IMG/VR virus record: IMGVR_UViG_3300031963_000571
Coordinates: 1 to 33,090 of that record
Source of the DNA: a virus
Direction: 5' to 3' (one strand)
Length of the DNA stretch: 33,090 nucleotides
In this document: in pieces, positions 1 to 4,582 of the stretch
Position numbering within the stretch: the stretch's first letter is position 1
Layout of the letters: each line of letters opens with the position of its first letter
Program-made: the position numbers and the translations under genes
The notes under the pieces: generated by a model
What the model was told of the DNA's origin: nothing
The model's input: only the letters and a program-made list of their open reading frames with translations
Databases searched by the model: none

Positions 1-207
1 CATCTTTTATAAATACCTTTGATTCTTCTTTTATACCCCCAAATCTTATTACTTCGTTGTACGCCTTGATAATGTCTTCCTCGTCATAGATAATCAAAGG
101 AAGGGGTGTTAAATCAATTTCTGGTAGGGTTGTAACTTCTTTCTTCTTCTTACAGGATGTACAACCTTTCTTTTTCTTTGGAGGATTTTCTATTGCTTCC
201 TGTTTTG
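1..207. repeat. Terminal overlap repeat, copy 1
   Basis: Bases 1-207 match 32884-33090 base for base except at positions 128, 129 and 200. The repeat lies wholly inside one open reading frame that continues on both sides, so joining the ends gives an intact gene and a circle of about 32,883 bp. Three mismatches in 207 argue for the overlap of two slightly different population variants rather than an exact packaged terminal repeat. Confidence 0.93.
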
Positions 208-247
208 CTTTGTTAATCTTTTCCAATATTTCGTTATTCGTATCCAT
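1..247 (-). CDS. Cys-motif small protein spanning the circular junction (N-terminal part)
   Basis: An ATG at 247 opens a frame that runs off the left edge. On the circle it continues into 32883-32768, giving a 120-aa protein. It begins MDTNNEILEKINKAKQEAIE and then has a lysine-rich segment with a CxxC (GCTSCKKKK). A second CxxC (CASC) lies near the C-terminus, in the part encoded at the right edge. Paired CxxC motifs suggest metal binding, but I recognise no family function. The start overlaps the end of the sigma-factor gene by 14 nt, and the stop overlaps the small-terminase start (TAATG). It therefore sits inside the regulatory-to-late operon, between the sigma factor and the packaging genes. 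A start at internal TTG 97 would drop the first CxxC and is less likely. Confidence 0.85.
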   Translation of the reverse strand, partial: MDTNNEILEKINKAKQEAIENPPKKKKGCTSCKKKKEVTTLPEIDLTPLPLIIYDEEDIIKAYNEVIRFGGIKEESKVFIKD

Positions 248-782
248 TATAATCATTAAGTTTTTGAATTACATTATTTCTAATTTGGTCCTTACTTTCT
301 TTGATATATTTTATAATTGAACTTTTTGGAATTTCTGTGTGTTTTGCCACTTTATTAACTGAACCAAGGGTTAAATACAAATCCATAAGTGACTTGTGAA
401 ACCACGTTAATTCACTATATTCCTTTTCTAATATATCAAATAATTTTTGTTTTTCAAAGAATTTCTGTTCTTCTGATACTTCAAATAAACTATCTATATT
501 TACATTTGAAATGAAACTATCGTATTTGAGAAACTCTCTACGCACTTTATAGTAGAATGGACTGGTTTTACTTATCCAATTGATACGGATGATTGATACT
601 ATATAATATTTGATACTACAATCATCATAGAACTTTAGATTGATATGTTCTTTCTGATACAATTGAATTATAACCTCGTGTAGTAAATCCTGCGTTAAAT
701 CGTGGTTCTTGGTTATTTTCTTTGTTATTTGAAGTAACTTATAGTAATTAACCGTTATATACTTCTCAACTTCTTTGTTCAT
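234..782 (-). CDS. ECF-like RNA polymerase sigma factor
   Basis: A 182-aa protein with the two-domain layout of a sigma-70 family ECF factor. Residues 13-45 resemble regions 2.1-2.2 (YYKLLQITKKITKNHDLTQD, then LLHEVIIQLYQ), the core-binding helix. Residues 55-85 would be regions 2.3-2.4. Residues 130-170 form a region-4-like helix-turn-helix (GSVNKVAKHTEIPKSSIIKY). The size is typical of ECF factors. The gene overlaps the 89-aa gene upstream by 17 nt and the Cys-motif gene downstream by 14 nt, and lies just ahead of terminase and all virion genes. Redirecting host RNA polymerase to late promoters is the natural inference. Target promoters are not proven. A non-sigma HTH regulator is the alternative. 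Confidence 0.75.
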   Translation of the reverse strand: MNKEVEKYITVNYYKLLQITKKITKNHDLTQDLLHEVIIQLYQKEHINLKFYDDCSIKYYIVSIIRINWISKTSPFYYKVRREFLKYDSFISNVNIDSLFEVSEEQKFFEKQKLFDILEKEYSELTWFHKSLMDLYLTLGSVNKVAKHTEIPKSSIIKYIKESKDQIRNNVIQKLNDYNGYE

Positions 783-1035
783 TAATTAAATTTCTAATAC
801 TGGTCATTACCTCACATATCTCGTAATTCTCACAGGCTTCGTTAACCATTATACTTGATTGAAGTAATTTATCCAATACATCTATTCTGTTTATACCTCT
901 GTTGAGGTTATGGTCTAATATGGTTAACATACTATCAAGTAACGTTAAACATAACTGGTCTTTTTCTTCCTCAGTCATCTCCCAATAAGATGCTGGTATT
1001 TCAAGTTCCCCTACTTTGACGTGTCTCGTTTCCAT
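766..1035 (-). CDS. Hypothetical 89-aa acidic protein
   Basis: Not recognised. The protein is acidic and predicted helical (METRHVKVGELEIPASYWEM at the start), with two cysteines in the C-terminal half and no membrane segment. It starts 35 nt inside the end of the zinc-finger/HTH gene and ends 17 nt inside the sigma-factor gene. Such tight overlaps indicate translational coupling in one operon. Its position directly before a sigma factor makes an accessory role (anti-sigma or co-activator) conceivable, but nothing in the sequence shows it. Confidence 0.8.
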   Translation of the reverse strand: METRHVKVGELEIPASYWEMTEEEKDQLCLTLLDSMLTILDHNLNRGINRIDVLDKLLQSSIMVNEACENYEICEVMTSIRNLINEQRS

Positions 1036-1690
1036 ATTCAGTACAAATTTTCATTACTGTATTTTCTGATACACCAATTTTATTTGCTATTTTTGCTCTG
1101 GTCCAATTTCTCTTTCTATAATCTAAAACTTTGAATATCATTTCATCTGTTACTATTCCTCGTCTTAAAGTATATTTCCTTTTCCTTAGTTGAGTAAAGA
1201 CTGGTTTACCATCTATTACTTCTTTCCAACCAGGTTTAATCCAAATACCAGAAGCTTCATCATATAAATATCCAAGAAGTTGCATAAGTTCAAAAGTGTT
1301 AGCACGCTGGTACTCATCAAAATAAACATTAGGTTTTTGAGGCACCATTTTACTACCACCATTCAATTCTCTTAACTTTTCTGCTTCTATTCTATCTGAT
1401 ACCTTTTGACAATCCTTGCACTTTTTGGTTATTACTTTTCCATCTCTTAGATAATAATAACTAATTTCTTTCCAAGTTTGGCAAGTATTGCATTTGCAAT
1501 AATTTGGATTATTTTGATAAAACTTATCTCTATCTTCTTTTTCCAATTTAATTCTGTTTTTATATTGTTGCTTCTGTTTTCTATAACAAGATTTACAATA
1601 CTTTCTGGTGCGTATTTTATTTTGTGTAGAATGAAAATAGGTATCATACTGGTCAACTGGTTTATCTATTGAACATTTTCTACATATCAT
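1001..1690 (-). CDS. Zinc-finger protein with C-terminal HTH
   Basis: A 229-aa basic protein. The N-terminal half has four CxxC knuckles: CRKC (3-6), CKSC (about 32-35), CNTC and CKDC (about 60-95), so it probably binds two zinc ions. The C-terminal part has a resolvase-type helix-turn-helix (WTRAKIANKIGVSENTVMKI). The frame is open upstream to a TTG at 1711, but ATG 1690 is preferred because it starts immediately before the first CxxC and lies clear of the terminator hairpin at 1714-1748. It is probably a DNA-binding regulator. A degenerate homing-type nuclease is an alternative, although I see no HNH or GIY-YIG catalytic residues. First gene of the operon leading to the sigma factor and late genes. 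Confidence 0.75.
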   Translation of the reverse strand: MICRKCSIDKPVDQYDTYFHSTQNKIRTRKYCKSCYRKQKQQYKNRIKLEKEDRDKFYQNNPNYCKCNTCQTWKEISYYYLRDGKVITKKCKDCQKVSDRIEAEKLRELNGGSKMVPQKPNVYFDEYQRANTFELMQLLGYLYDEASGIWIKPGWKEVIDGKPVFTQLRKRKYTLRRGIVTDEMIFKVLDYRKRNWTRAKIANKIGVSENTVMKICTEYGNETRQSRGT

Positions 1691-1708
1691 AAATACTTTT
1701 CTTTTCAA

Positions 1709-1748
1709 CAAAAATCCCGCTGACTAATGGCACTAAGTCAAGCGGGAT
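1709..1748 (-). terminator. Rho-independent terminator / possible attenuator
   Basis: On the minus strand an 8-bp stem (ATCCCGCT / AGCGGGAT at 1714-1721 and 1741-1748) plus an inner 4-bp stem is followed by five T residues. It lies downstream of the initiator gene and only about 20 nt before ATG 1690 of the next gene. It therefore either ends the initiator transcript or acts as a leader attenuator for the regulatory/late operon. Confidence 0.75.
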
Positions 1749-1782
1749 AAAATCTAATTTTAGTTGGAAGCCTTATTAGAAT

Positions 1783-1797
1783 CTATATATAAATATA
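1783..1797 (-). promoter_or_regulatory. Candidate TATATTTATATA element upstream of regulatory/late operon
   Basis: The minus strand reads TATATTTATATATAG in the short gap between the initiator stop (1821) and the terminator hairpin. No TTTG/TAnnTTTG promoter is visible here. Similar elements occur in other gaps (8135-8150, 8521-8531, plus strand 3459-3472). It may be a phage-specific promoter, but A/T richness alone could produce it. Confidence 0.25.
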
Positions 1798-1820
1798 ATA
1801 AAAAGTACTGGAAATAAAAA

Positions 1821-2423
1821 CTATTGTTGAGTTATTTTTTCCAATTCTTTTATTTGCTTTTCAATACCATATCTTTTCTGGTATGCAATACCTCTTTCAT
1901 CTGGTGTATTGAACTTATCTTCTTTTATTAATTTATTTAATTCTTTTAATTCTTCTTCAAGTTCAATTTTGTTATTTAATACATTATCTGGTACATTGTC
2001 TAATACTTTATCTAATAATAAAGGTTGTATAATACTGCCAACTTCTCCGACTAATGACGTGTCGGTTTTCCGACTAACACGGTTCGGTTTTCCGACCAGT
2101 AGTGTCGGTTTTCCGACTAATGGATTCGGTTTATCGACCAGTGAAACCATCCTCAACGGAACGATAGTTCTTTTCTCTTTTCCATTAATCATCTGTCTAT
2201 CACATTTGATATAACCTAAACTTTCCAACTTTGTTACTTTTTCACTTGCGGTCGTTCTACTAATACCCATCATATCTCCCAACATATTATTTGATATAAA
2301 ACATTCTTTTTTATTATCATAAAAGGAATAGATAATTGCAAGTGTCATCTTATCTCCAAAATTTAATTCTTTATTTCTCATCAAAGTATGTGGTATCTTT
2401 GTGAATTGTTCTTTATTTGCCAT
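1821..2423 (-). CDS. Winged-helix replication initiator-like protein carrying origin iterons
   Basis: A 200-aa protein. Residues 7-75 form a winged-helix/HTH_36-type domain (FTKIPHTLMRNKELNFGDKM, then ISNNMLGDMMGISRTTASEK), the kind found at the N-terminus of phage replication proteins and initiators. Residues 95-130 are a linker with repeated VGKP units, encoded by DNA iterons. The C-terminal 60 residues are charged and probably coiled coil, suited to recruiting a partner. The layout resembles lambda O: N-terminal DNA-binding domain, origin inside the gene, C-terminal partner-binding region. It is the only replication gene I can recognise. The gene stands alone, divergent from the early plus-strand genes, and is followed by a terminator. 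A plain transcription regulator is the alternative. Confidence 0.7.
   Translation of the reverse strand: MANKEQFTKIPHTLMRNKELNFGDKMTLAIIYSFYDNKKECFISNNMLGDMMGISRTTASEKVTKLESLGYIKCDRQMINGKEKRTIVPLRMVSLVDKPNPLVGKPTLLVGKPNRVSRKTDTSLVGEVGSIIQPLLLDKVLDNVPDNVLNNKIELEEELKELNKLIKEDKFNTPDERGIAYQKRYGIEKQIKELEKITQQ
1905..2035. other. A/T-rich stretch beside iterons (candidate unwinding region)
   Basis: Next to the iterons, on the side towards the 3' end of the initiator gene, lies about 130 bp made almost entirely of A and T with short TTTAAT/TTATTAA runs. It encodes the charged C-terminal part of the initiator. In lambda-type origins an A/T-rich segment flanks the iterons on the same side. The role here is inferred from position and composition only. 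Confidence 0.35.
2047..2138. repeat. Iteron array inside initiator gene (candidate replication origin)
   Basis: Four copies of TCGGTTTTCCGAC start at 2062, 2084, 2105 and 2126 (the last is TCGGTTTATCGAC). A half-copy CCGAC lies at 2047. Spacing is 22, 21 and 21 bp, about two helical turns. Each unit is itself a dyad, TCGG-TTTT-CCGA. In the protein the three in-frame copies read V(G/D)KP, while the copy at 2062, displaced by the 22-bp spacing, reads SRKTD. The DNA word is kept while the reading frame changes, so it appears to be conserved as DNA. Confidence 0.75.
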
Positions 2424-2438
2424 ATTGTTAAATTAAAA

Positions 2439-2520
2439 AGGGTCACCAAATACTCACTGCTTCTCACGTCAGTTTTCTTTGGCAACCCTCAAAATCTTTA
2501 ATGTCCTATAATGTGAGAAG
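2439..2520. other. Overlapping inverted repeats in divergent intergenic region
   Basis: Two structures share this stretch. AGGGT-CA-CCAAA (2439-2450) can pair with TTTGG-CA-ACCCT (2478-2489). CTTCTCAC (2460-2467) can pair with GTGAGAAG (2513-2520). They are mutually exclusive in RNA. The region would be the untranslated leader of the initiator gene on the minus strand, or an operator between the divergent units. No function is demonstrated. Confidence 0.4.
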
Positions 2521-2539
2521 GGACTATACTAATAAATAC

Positions 2540-2572
2540 CAAAAATTTTTCGTAAATCCAAATCCAATCAAA
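2540..2572 (-). promoter_or_regulatory. Weak candidate promoter for the initiator gene
   Basis: On the minus strand TTTG (2569-2572) and AATTTTTG (2540-2547) are separated by 21 nt. This approximates the Bacteroidetes TTTG/TAnnTTTG promoter with one mismatch in the -7 box. It would give a leader of about 110 nt containing the inverted repeats at 2439-2520. Confidence 0.25.
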
Positions 2573-2627
2573 AAAAGTTACCAACTTTTCCACATTCCGT
2601 ATATATGTATATATTTTTCTAAACTTT

Positions 2628-2659
2628 TTTGGAAATATAAAATATTTATTGTAAATTTA
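2628..2659 (+). promoter_or_regulatory. Bacteroidetes-type promoter for 2685 and 3157 genes
   Basis: TTTG at 2628-2631, a 20-nt spacer, then TAAATTTA at 2652-2659. This matches the Bacteroidetes consensus except for the last base of the -7 box. The expected start near 2665 gives a leader of about 20 nt before ATG 2685. Confidence 0.6.
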
Positions 2660-2684
2660 GATAAACAATTAAAACTTATTAGAA

Positions 2685-3155
2685 ATGGCAAACAAACCGT
2701 TACAGCAGTATTACAACACTACCAACATTGATGGAGAGGAACTTCGTCAACGTATGGAAAGTTGTGAAAGCCAGAATATGGAAATATTAGAACTGGCAAG
2801 AGAAGTTAAAACAATTTGGAGATGGAAGTTAATCGAATTGTATCAACAGTACAAAGGTCAATTATTATTGGATGCAGTTGCAAGTAGGGCTCTATCTGAT
2901 TTACGTGCGATGGGTTACCTAATTGAAACAGGAGAGAAGGTTAGAGGTAGTAGAGGTGCATTCAATATCATTTATGAAATTAATCCAAATCCACCAATTG
3001 ACCCAATTAAAATTCCAAAGAAGATTTGTGTGGCATTACGATTTGTAGAAAATCAAGATGGAGAATTGGAATTAGATTTGGAAGGAATGTCAGATGAATT
3101 TATTTCAAAGTTAAATCATTGGGACGGAATTTTCACACCTCAAAACAATAAATAA
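2685..3155 (+). CDS. Putative winged-helix early protein
   Basis: A 156-aa protein. Residues 18-100 read like a winged-helix domain: an arginine/glutamate-rich helix, a central hydrophobic helix (LLLDAVASRALSDLRAMGYL) and a beta-wing with basic residues (GEKVRGSRGAFNIIYEI). The C-terminal 50 residues are acidic. DNA binding is plausible but the family is not recognised. First gene of a two-gene unit: it follows a TTTG-N20-TAAATTTA promoter and is separated by one base from the next gene. Like the initiator it starts MANK in an A/T-only context without a Shine-Dalgarno sequence. Confidence 0.75.
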   Translation: MANKPLQQYYNTTNIDGEELRQRMESCESQNMEILELAREVKTIWRWKLIELYQQYKGQLLLDAVASRALSDLRAMGYLIETGEKVRGSRGAFNIIYEINPNPPIDPIKIPKKICVALRFVENQDGELELDLEGMSDEFISKLNHWDGIFTPQNNK

Positions 3156-3156
3156 A

Positions 3157-3381
3157 ATGGCAAACGATTATCAGAAAAATCAGGAAAGTATTGTTAGACA
3201 ATCTACACTTAAATTTGTAGGAGAGTATTGCAGAATGATTGGTACACCACTTACACTTAAAGAAGTGGTTGGTATCACAAATGTATTGACAGATTATTGT
3301 CAATCTGGTTACAACAAAGAGATTGGTGAACGATTAGAGAAGATTGATAAACATATCCAATCAAAGTTTGAAGAAGTATAA
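3157..3381 (+). CDS. Hypothetical 74-aa protein
   Basis: Not recognised. A small, predicted mostly helical protein (middle: YCRMIGTPLTLKEVVGITNV) with two cysteines and no membrane segment. It starts one base after the stop of the winged-helix gene, so the two are almost certainly co-transcribed, and an intrinsic terminator follows within 25 bases of its stop. The composition resembles small phage proteins of the early region. Confidence 0.75.
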   Translation: MANDYQKNQESIVRQSTLKFVGEYCRMIGTPLTLKEVVGITNVLTDYCQSGYNKEIGERLEKIDKHIQSKFEEV

Positions 3382-3401
3382 TTCTTTTTGTGTTTAATAA
3401 T

Positions 3402-3447
3402 AATAAGGGGTTTTGGACTGGTGTACCAATTCCCCTTTATTTTTTTT
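3402..3447 (+). terminator. Intrinsic terminator after early two-gene unit
   Basis: The stem AAGGGG (3405-3410) pairs with CCCCTT (3432-3437), with an inner TTGG/CCAA pairing. A run of T residues interrupted once follows (3436-3447). It ends transcription from the 2628 promoter. Confidence 0.7.
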
Positions 3448-3471
3448 CATAGTATTGATATATTTATATAT

Positions 3472-3546
3472 GGGGAGGACGAGAAACCTGATATTTTCAT
3501 CTATTCTAAATTTGCCATTTTATAATATATCGTCCTCCCTTTTTTT
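3472..3546 (+). ncRNA. Candidate structured RNA or leader closed by a long-range stem
   Basis: GGGAGGACGA (3473-3482) is perfectly complementary to TCGTCCTCCC (3530-3539), enclosing 47 nt and followed by six T residues. TATATTTATATATG (3459-3472) immediately precedes it and could be a promoter. The structure ends exactly at ATG 3547 of a membrane peptide. It is either a terminated small RNA of about 75 nt or a 5' leader that controls the peptide. No homology to a known RNA family was recognised. Confidence 0.4.
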
Positions 3547-3681
3547 ATGAAGAAACACATAGAAGATTTAATTGAAGTTATTATCACTATGTTGGCATTT
3601 ACAGTCGGAATGTTCCTAATGTTTTTTATTTTTAATTTCGCTTGGGCTTTGGTAAAGTCATTTTTTTCTGTTATATTTTAA
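3547..3681 (+). CDS. Small membrane peptide (44 aa)
   Basis: MKKHIEDLIEVIITMLAFTV opens the frame, and a hydrophobic segment of about 25-30 residues follows to the end, rich in Phe, Leu and Val with one Trp. It has a short charged N-terminus and a single predicted transmembrane helix, and no cleavage site is evident. The size fits a small holin-like or membrane-acting peptide, but no family is recognised. The start directly abuts the T-run of the structured element at 3472-3546, and a strong terminator follows at 3714. It is an isolated single-gene unit. Confidence 0.55.
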   Translation: MKKHIEDLIEVIITMLAFTVGMFLMFFIFNFAWALVKSFFSVIF

Positions 3682-3713
3682 ATGTAAACCATTCTATATA
3701 TAAATACGAAAAT

Positions 3714-3742
3714 CCCCCGCCGTTTCTACGGTGGGGTTTTTT
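3714..3742 (+). terminator. Intrinsic terminator (TTCT loop)
   Basis: The stem CCCCGCCGT (3715-3723) pairs with ACGGTGGGG (3728-3736) around a TTCT loop and is followed by six T residues. It is nearly identical to the terminator at 4453-4482, which indicates a duplicated element. Confidence 0.85.
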
Positions 3743-3750
3743 ATTGCACA

Positions 3751-3773
3751 AAAAAAGGGGTTTCCCCCTTTCT
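3751..3773 (-). terminator. Intrinsic terminator for the 52-aa minus-strand gene
   Basis: On the minus strand AAAGGGG pairs with CCCCTTT around a short GAAA-type loop and is followed by a run of T (plus-strand A residues 3750-3756). It begins one base after the stop of the gene at 3774-3932. Confidence 0.7.
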
Positions 3774-3932
3774 TTACTTCTTTTCCTCTTGTAGGAATTT
3801 AATCATAATTCCTTCTAAACTGTCTCCTACCGTGTGTCCACCATCTCCTCTAAAATTGTGTCGTAGTTGTTCAATTTCATAGGATAAGTCTTTGATTGCC
3901 TCTACGATTTGGTTTACTTGTTCTTGTGTCAT
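3774..3932 (-). CDS. Small helical protein (52 aa)
   Basis: A 52-aa frame starting at ATG 3932 (MTQEQVNQIVEAIKDLSYEI) and ending KFLQEEKK. It is predicted to be an amphipathic coiled helix followed by a Gly-rich turn (FRGDGGHTVGD) and a second helix. Function unknown. Support for a real gene is strong: a perfect TTTG-N20-TAACTTTG promoter at 3989-4020, the leader motif shared with two plus-strand genes, and a hairpin terminator immediately after the stop. It is the only minus-strand gene inside the early region and lies head to head with the 4154 gene. Confidence 0.75.
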   Translation of the reverse strand: MTQEQVNQIVEAIKDLSYEIEQLRHNFRGDGGHTVGDSLEGIMIKFLQEEKK

Positions 3933-3941
3933 TTTAATTTT

Positions 3942-3967
3942 TGTTCAGATTTTGTCCTGTCCCCGAG
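3942..3967 (-). promoter_or_regulatory. Conserved leader motif, copy on minus strand
   Basis: The minus strand reads CTCGGGGACAG, then nine bases, then TCTGAACA, 10 nt before ATG 3932. The same pair of words occurs at 4124-4145 and 4551-4573, always between a TAACTTTG promoter and the first ATG. Confidence 0.65.
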
Positions 3968-3973
3968 TTTAGG

Positions 3974-3998
3974 TTTAACTTTGTGGAACAAAGTTAAA
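3974..3998. promoter_or_regulatory. Perfect inverted repeat over the -7 box (candidate operator)
   Basis: TTTAACTTTG (3974-3983), TGGAA, CAAAGTTAAA (3989-3998): 10-bp arms around a 5-nt loop. The right arm contains the -7 box of the minus-strand promoter. The left arm is a TAACTTTG facing the other way, 21 nt after a TTTG at 3951-3954, so a plus-strand start here is also possible. Confidence 0.6.
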
Positions 3999-4020
3999 AG
4001 GTATTTTTCAATCTACCAAA
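3989..4020 (-). promoter_or_regulatory. Bacteroidetes-type promoter for the 52-aa gene
   Basis: On the minus strand TTTG (4017-4020), exactly 20 nt, then TAACTTTG (3989-3996). A full consensus match driving 3932-3774. Confidence 0.85.
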
Positions 4021-4076
4021 TAAACTTATCCACATTTTTATGTTAATAACTTTTTTTTATTTTTTTTTAAAAAATG

Positions 4077-4108
4077 TTTGGTGGTTAAATATAAATGTAT
4101 TAACTTTG
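4077..4108 (+). promoter_or_regulatory. Bacteroidetes-type promoter for the 71-aa gene
   Basis: TTTG (4077-4080), 20 nt, TAACTTTG (4101-4108). The -7 box lies in an inverted repeat, TTAACTT (4100-4106) and AAGTTAA (4116-4122), so the start site would be within or next to a 7-bp dyad. Confidence 0.88.
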
Positions 4109-4123
4109 TATAAACAAGTTAAA

Positions 4124-4145
4124 CGGGGGACAGCGGTTCTGAACA
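4124..4145 (+). promoter_or_regulatory. Conserved leader motif, copy 2
   Basis: CGGGGGACAGCG followed by GT-TCTGAACA, within the untranslated leader and 8 nt before ATG 4154. The words GGGGACAG and TCTGAACA are shared with the leaders at 3942-3967 and 4551-4573. Confidence 0.7.
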
Positions 4146-4153
4146 CAAATGGT

Positions 4154-4369
4154 ATGAAAGTTTTAAGTCACACAAAATCGAGAGACCAGTTAGGTAAACC
4201 TATCACAGTTGCAATTGTCATCAGTGAGTTAGGTACATTAGAACTAAGAAGATTAGTTGAGACCAAGTTACCATCCAACCAAGACTTTTACGTTGATTTA
4301 ATTAACGACTATAAAAGTGGTGAGAAGATGTATCACGTAATATCTCTCAAGGATTTTCATTTAAAGTAA
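4154..4369 (+). CDS. Hypothetical 71-aa protein
   Basis: Not recognised. It starts MKVLSHTKSRDQLGKPITVA. The frame is open further upstream, but ATG 4154 is chosen because the promoter (4077-4108) and the conserved leader motif lie immediately before it. A small alpha/beta protein without membrane segments or cysteines, ending in a basic FHLK. It is a single-gene unit, transcribed towards the small RNA candidate at 4413. No terminator separates them, so transcripts may also run to the hairpin at 4453. Confidence 0.75.
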   Translation: MKVLSHTKSRDQLGKPITVAIVISELGTLELRRLVETKLPSNQDFYVDLINDYKSGEKMYHVISLKDFHLK

Positions 4370-4375
4370 ATTAAA

Positions 4376-4407
4376 TTTGGTGGGGAATGAAAAGTTCCCT
4401 ACCTTTG
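4376..4407 (+). promoter_or_regulatory. Bacteroidetes-type promoter of candidate small RNA
   Basis: TTTG (4376-4379), 20 nt, TACCTTTG (4400-4407). The spacer holds an inverted repeat GGGAA (4382-4386) / TTCCC (4395-4399), a possible operator. No start codon follows before the terminator at 4453. Confidence 0.8.
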
Positions 4408-4412
4408 TATTG

Positions 4413-4482
4413 TTGAATTTCCATTCAATTGTTTTTTTATTATTACTAATAACCCCCGCTGTTTCTACGGTGGGGGTTTTTT
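4413..4482 (+). ncRNA. Candidate small RNA, about 70 nt
   Basis: A full-consensus promoter ends at 4407 and a strong terminator lies at 4453-4482, with no ATG-initiated frame between. The predicted RNA begins with a hairpin TTGAAT-TTCC-ATTCAA (4413-4428), continues through a U-rich A/U single-stranded stretch and ends in the terminator stem. Function unknown. It could regulate by pairing or simply be a decoy or leader fragment. Confidence 0.55.
4453..4482 (+). terminator. Strong intrinsic terminator
   Basis: The stem CCCCCGCTGT (4453-4462) pairs with ACGGTGGGGG (4467-4476) around TTCT, with two G-U pairs, and is followed by six T residues. A near copy of the terminator at 3714-3742. Confidence 0.9.
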
Positions 4483-4508
4483 GTTTATAAAAATATTTTG
4501 AAAATAAA

Positions 4509-4540
4509 TTTGGATATTCTAAAATGTTGCAATAACTTTG
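4509..4540 (+). promoter_or_regulatory. Bacteroidetes-type promoter for the 4583-5646 operon
   Basis: TTTG (4509-4512), 20 nt, TAACTTTG (4533-4540), a full consensus match. TTTGT-GGAA-ACAAA follows as a short dyad over the expected start site, as in the other two TAACTTTG promoters. Confidence 0.88.
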
Positions 4541-4550
4541 TGGAAACAAA

Positions 4551-4573
4551 TCGGGGGACAGCGTATCTGAACA
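4551..4573 (+). promoter_or_regulatory. Conserved leader motif, copy 3
   Basis: TCGGGGGACAGCG followed by TA-TCTGAACA, 10 nt before ATG 4583. It shares 12 consecutive bases (CGGGGGACAGCG) and TCTGAACA with the copy at 4124-4145, although the genes that follow are unrelated. Confidence 0.7.
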
Positions 4574-4582
4574 AAACAAGTT

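Noticed and set aside
1-207. Exact direct terminal repeat of a linear T7-like genome
   Set aside because: The copies differ at three positions and lie inside one continuous gene. An assembly overlap of a circular or permuted genome explains this better.
2041-2139. Short CRISPR-like array
   Set aside because: Units of 13 bp with 8-9 bp spacers are far too short, the units lie inside a coding gene, and no cas genes are present. They fit iterons.
2501-2731. 76-codon plus-strand frame before the winged-helix gene
   Set aside because: It overlaps the promoter at 2628-2659 and the start of the 2685 gene in another frame, so it would not be translated from that transcript.
3933-4580. tRNA or known riboswitch in the leader region
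   Set aside because: The GGGGACAG...TCTGAACA leader has no cloverleaf and does not match a riboswitch fold I can recognise. No tRNA genes were noticed anywhere in the window.
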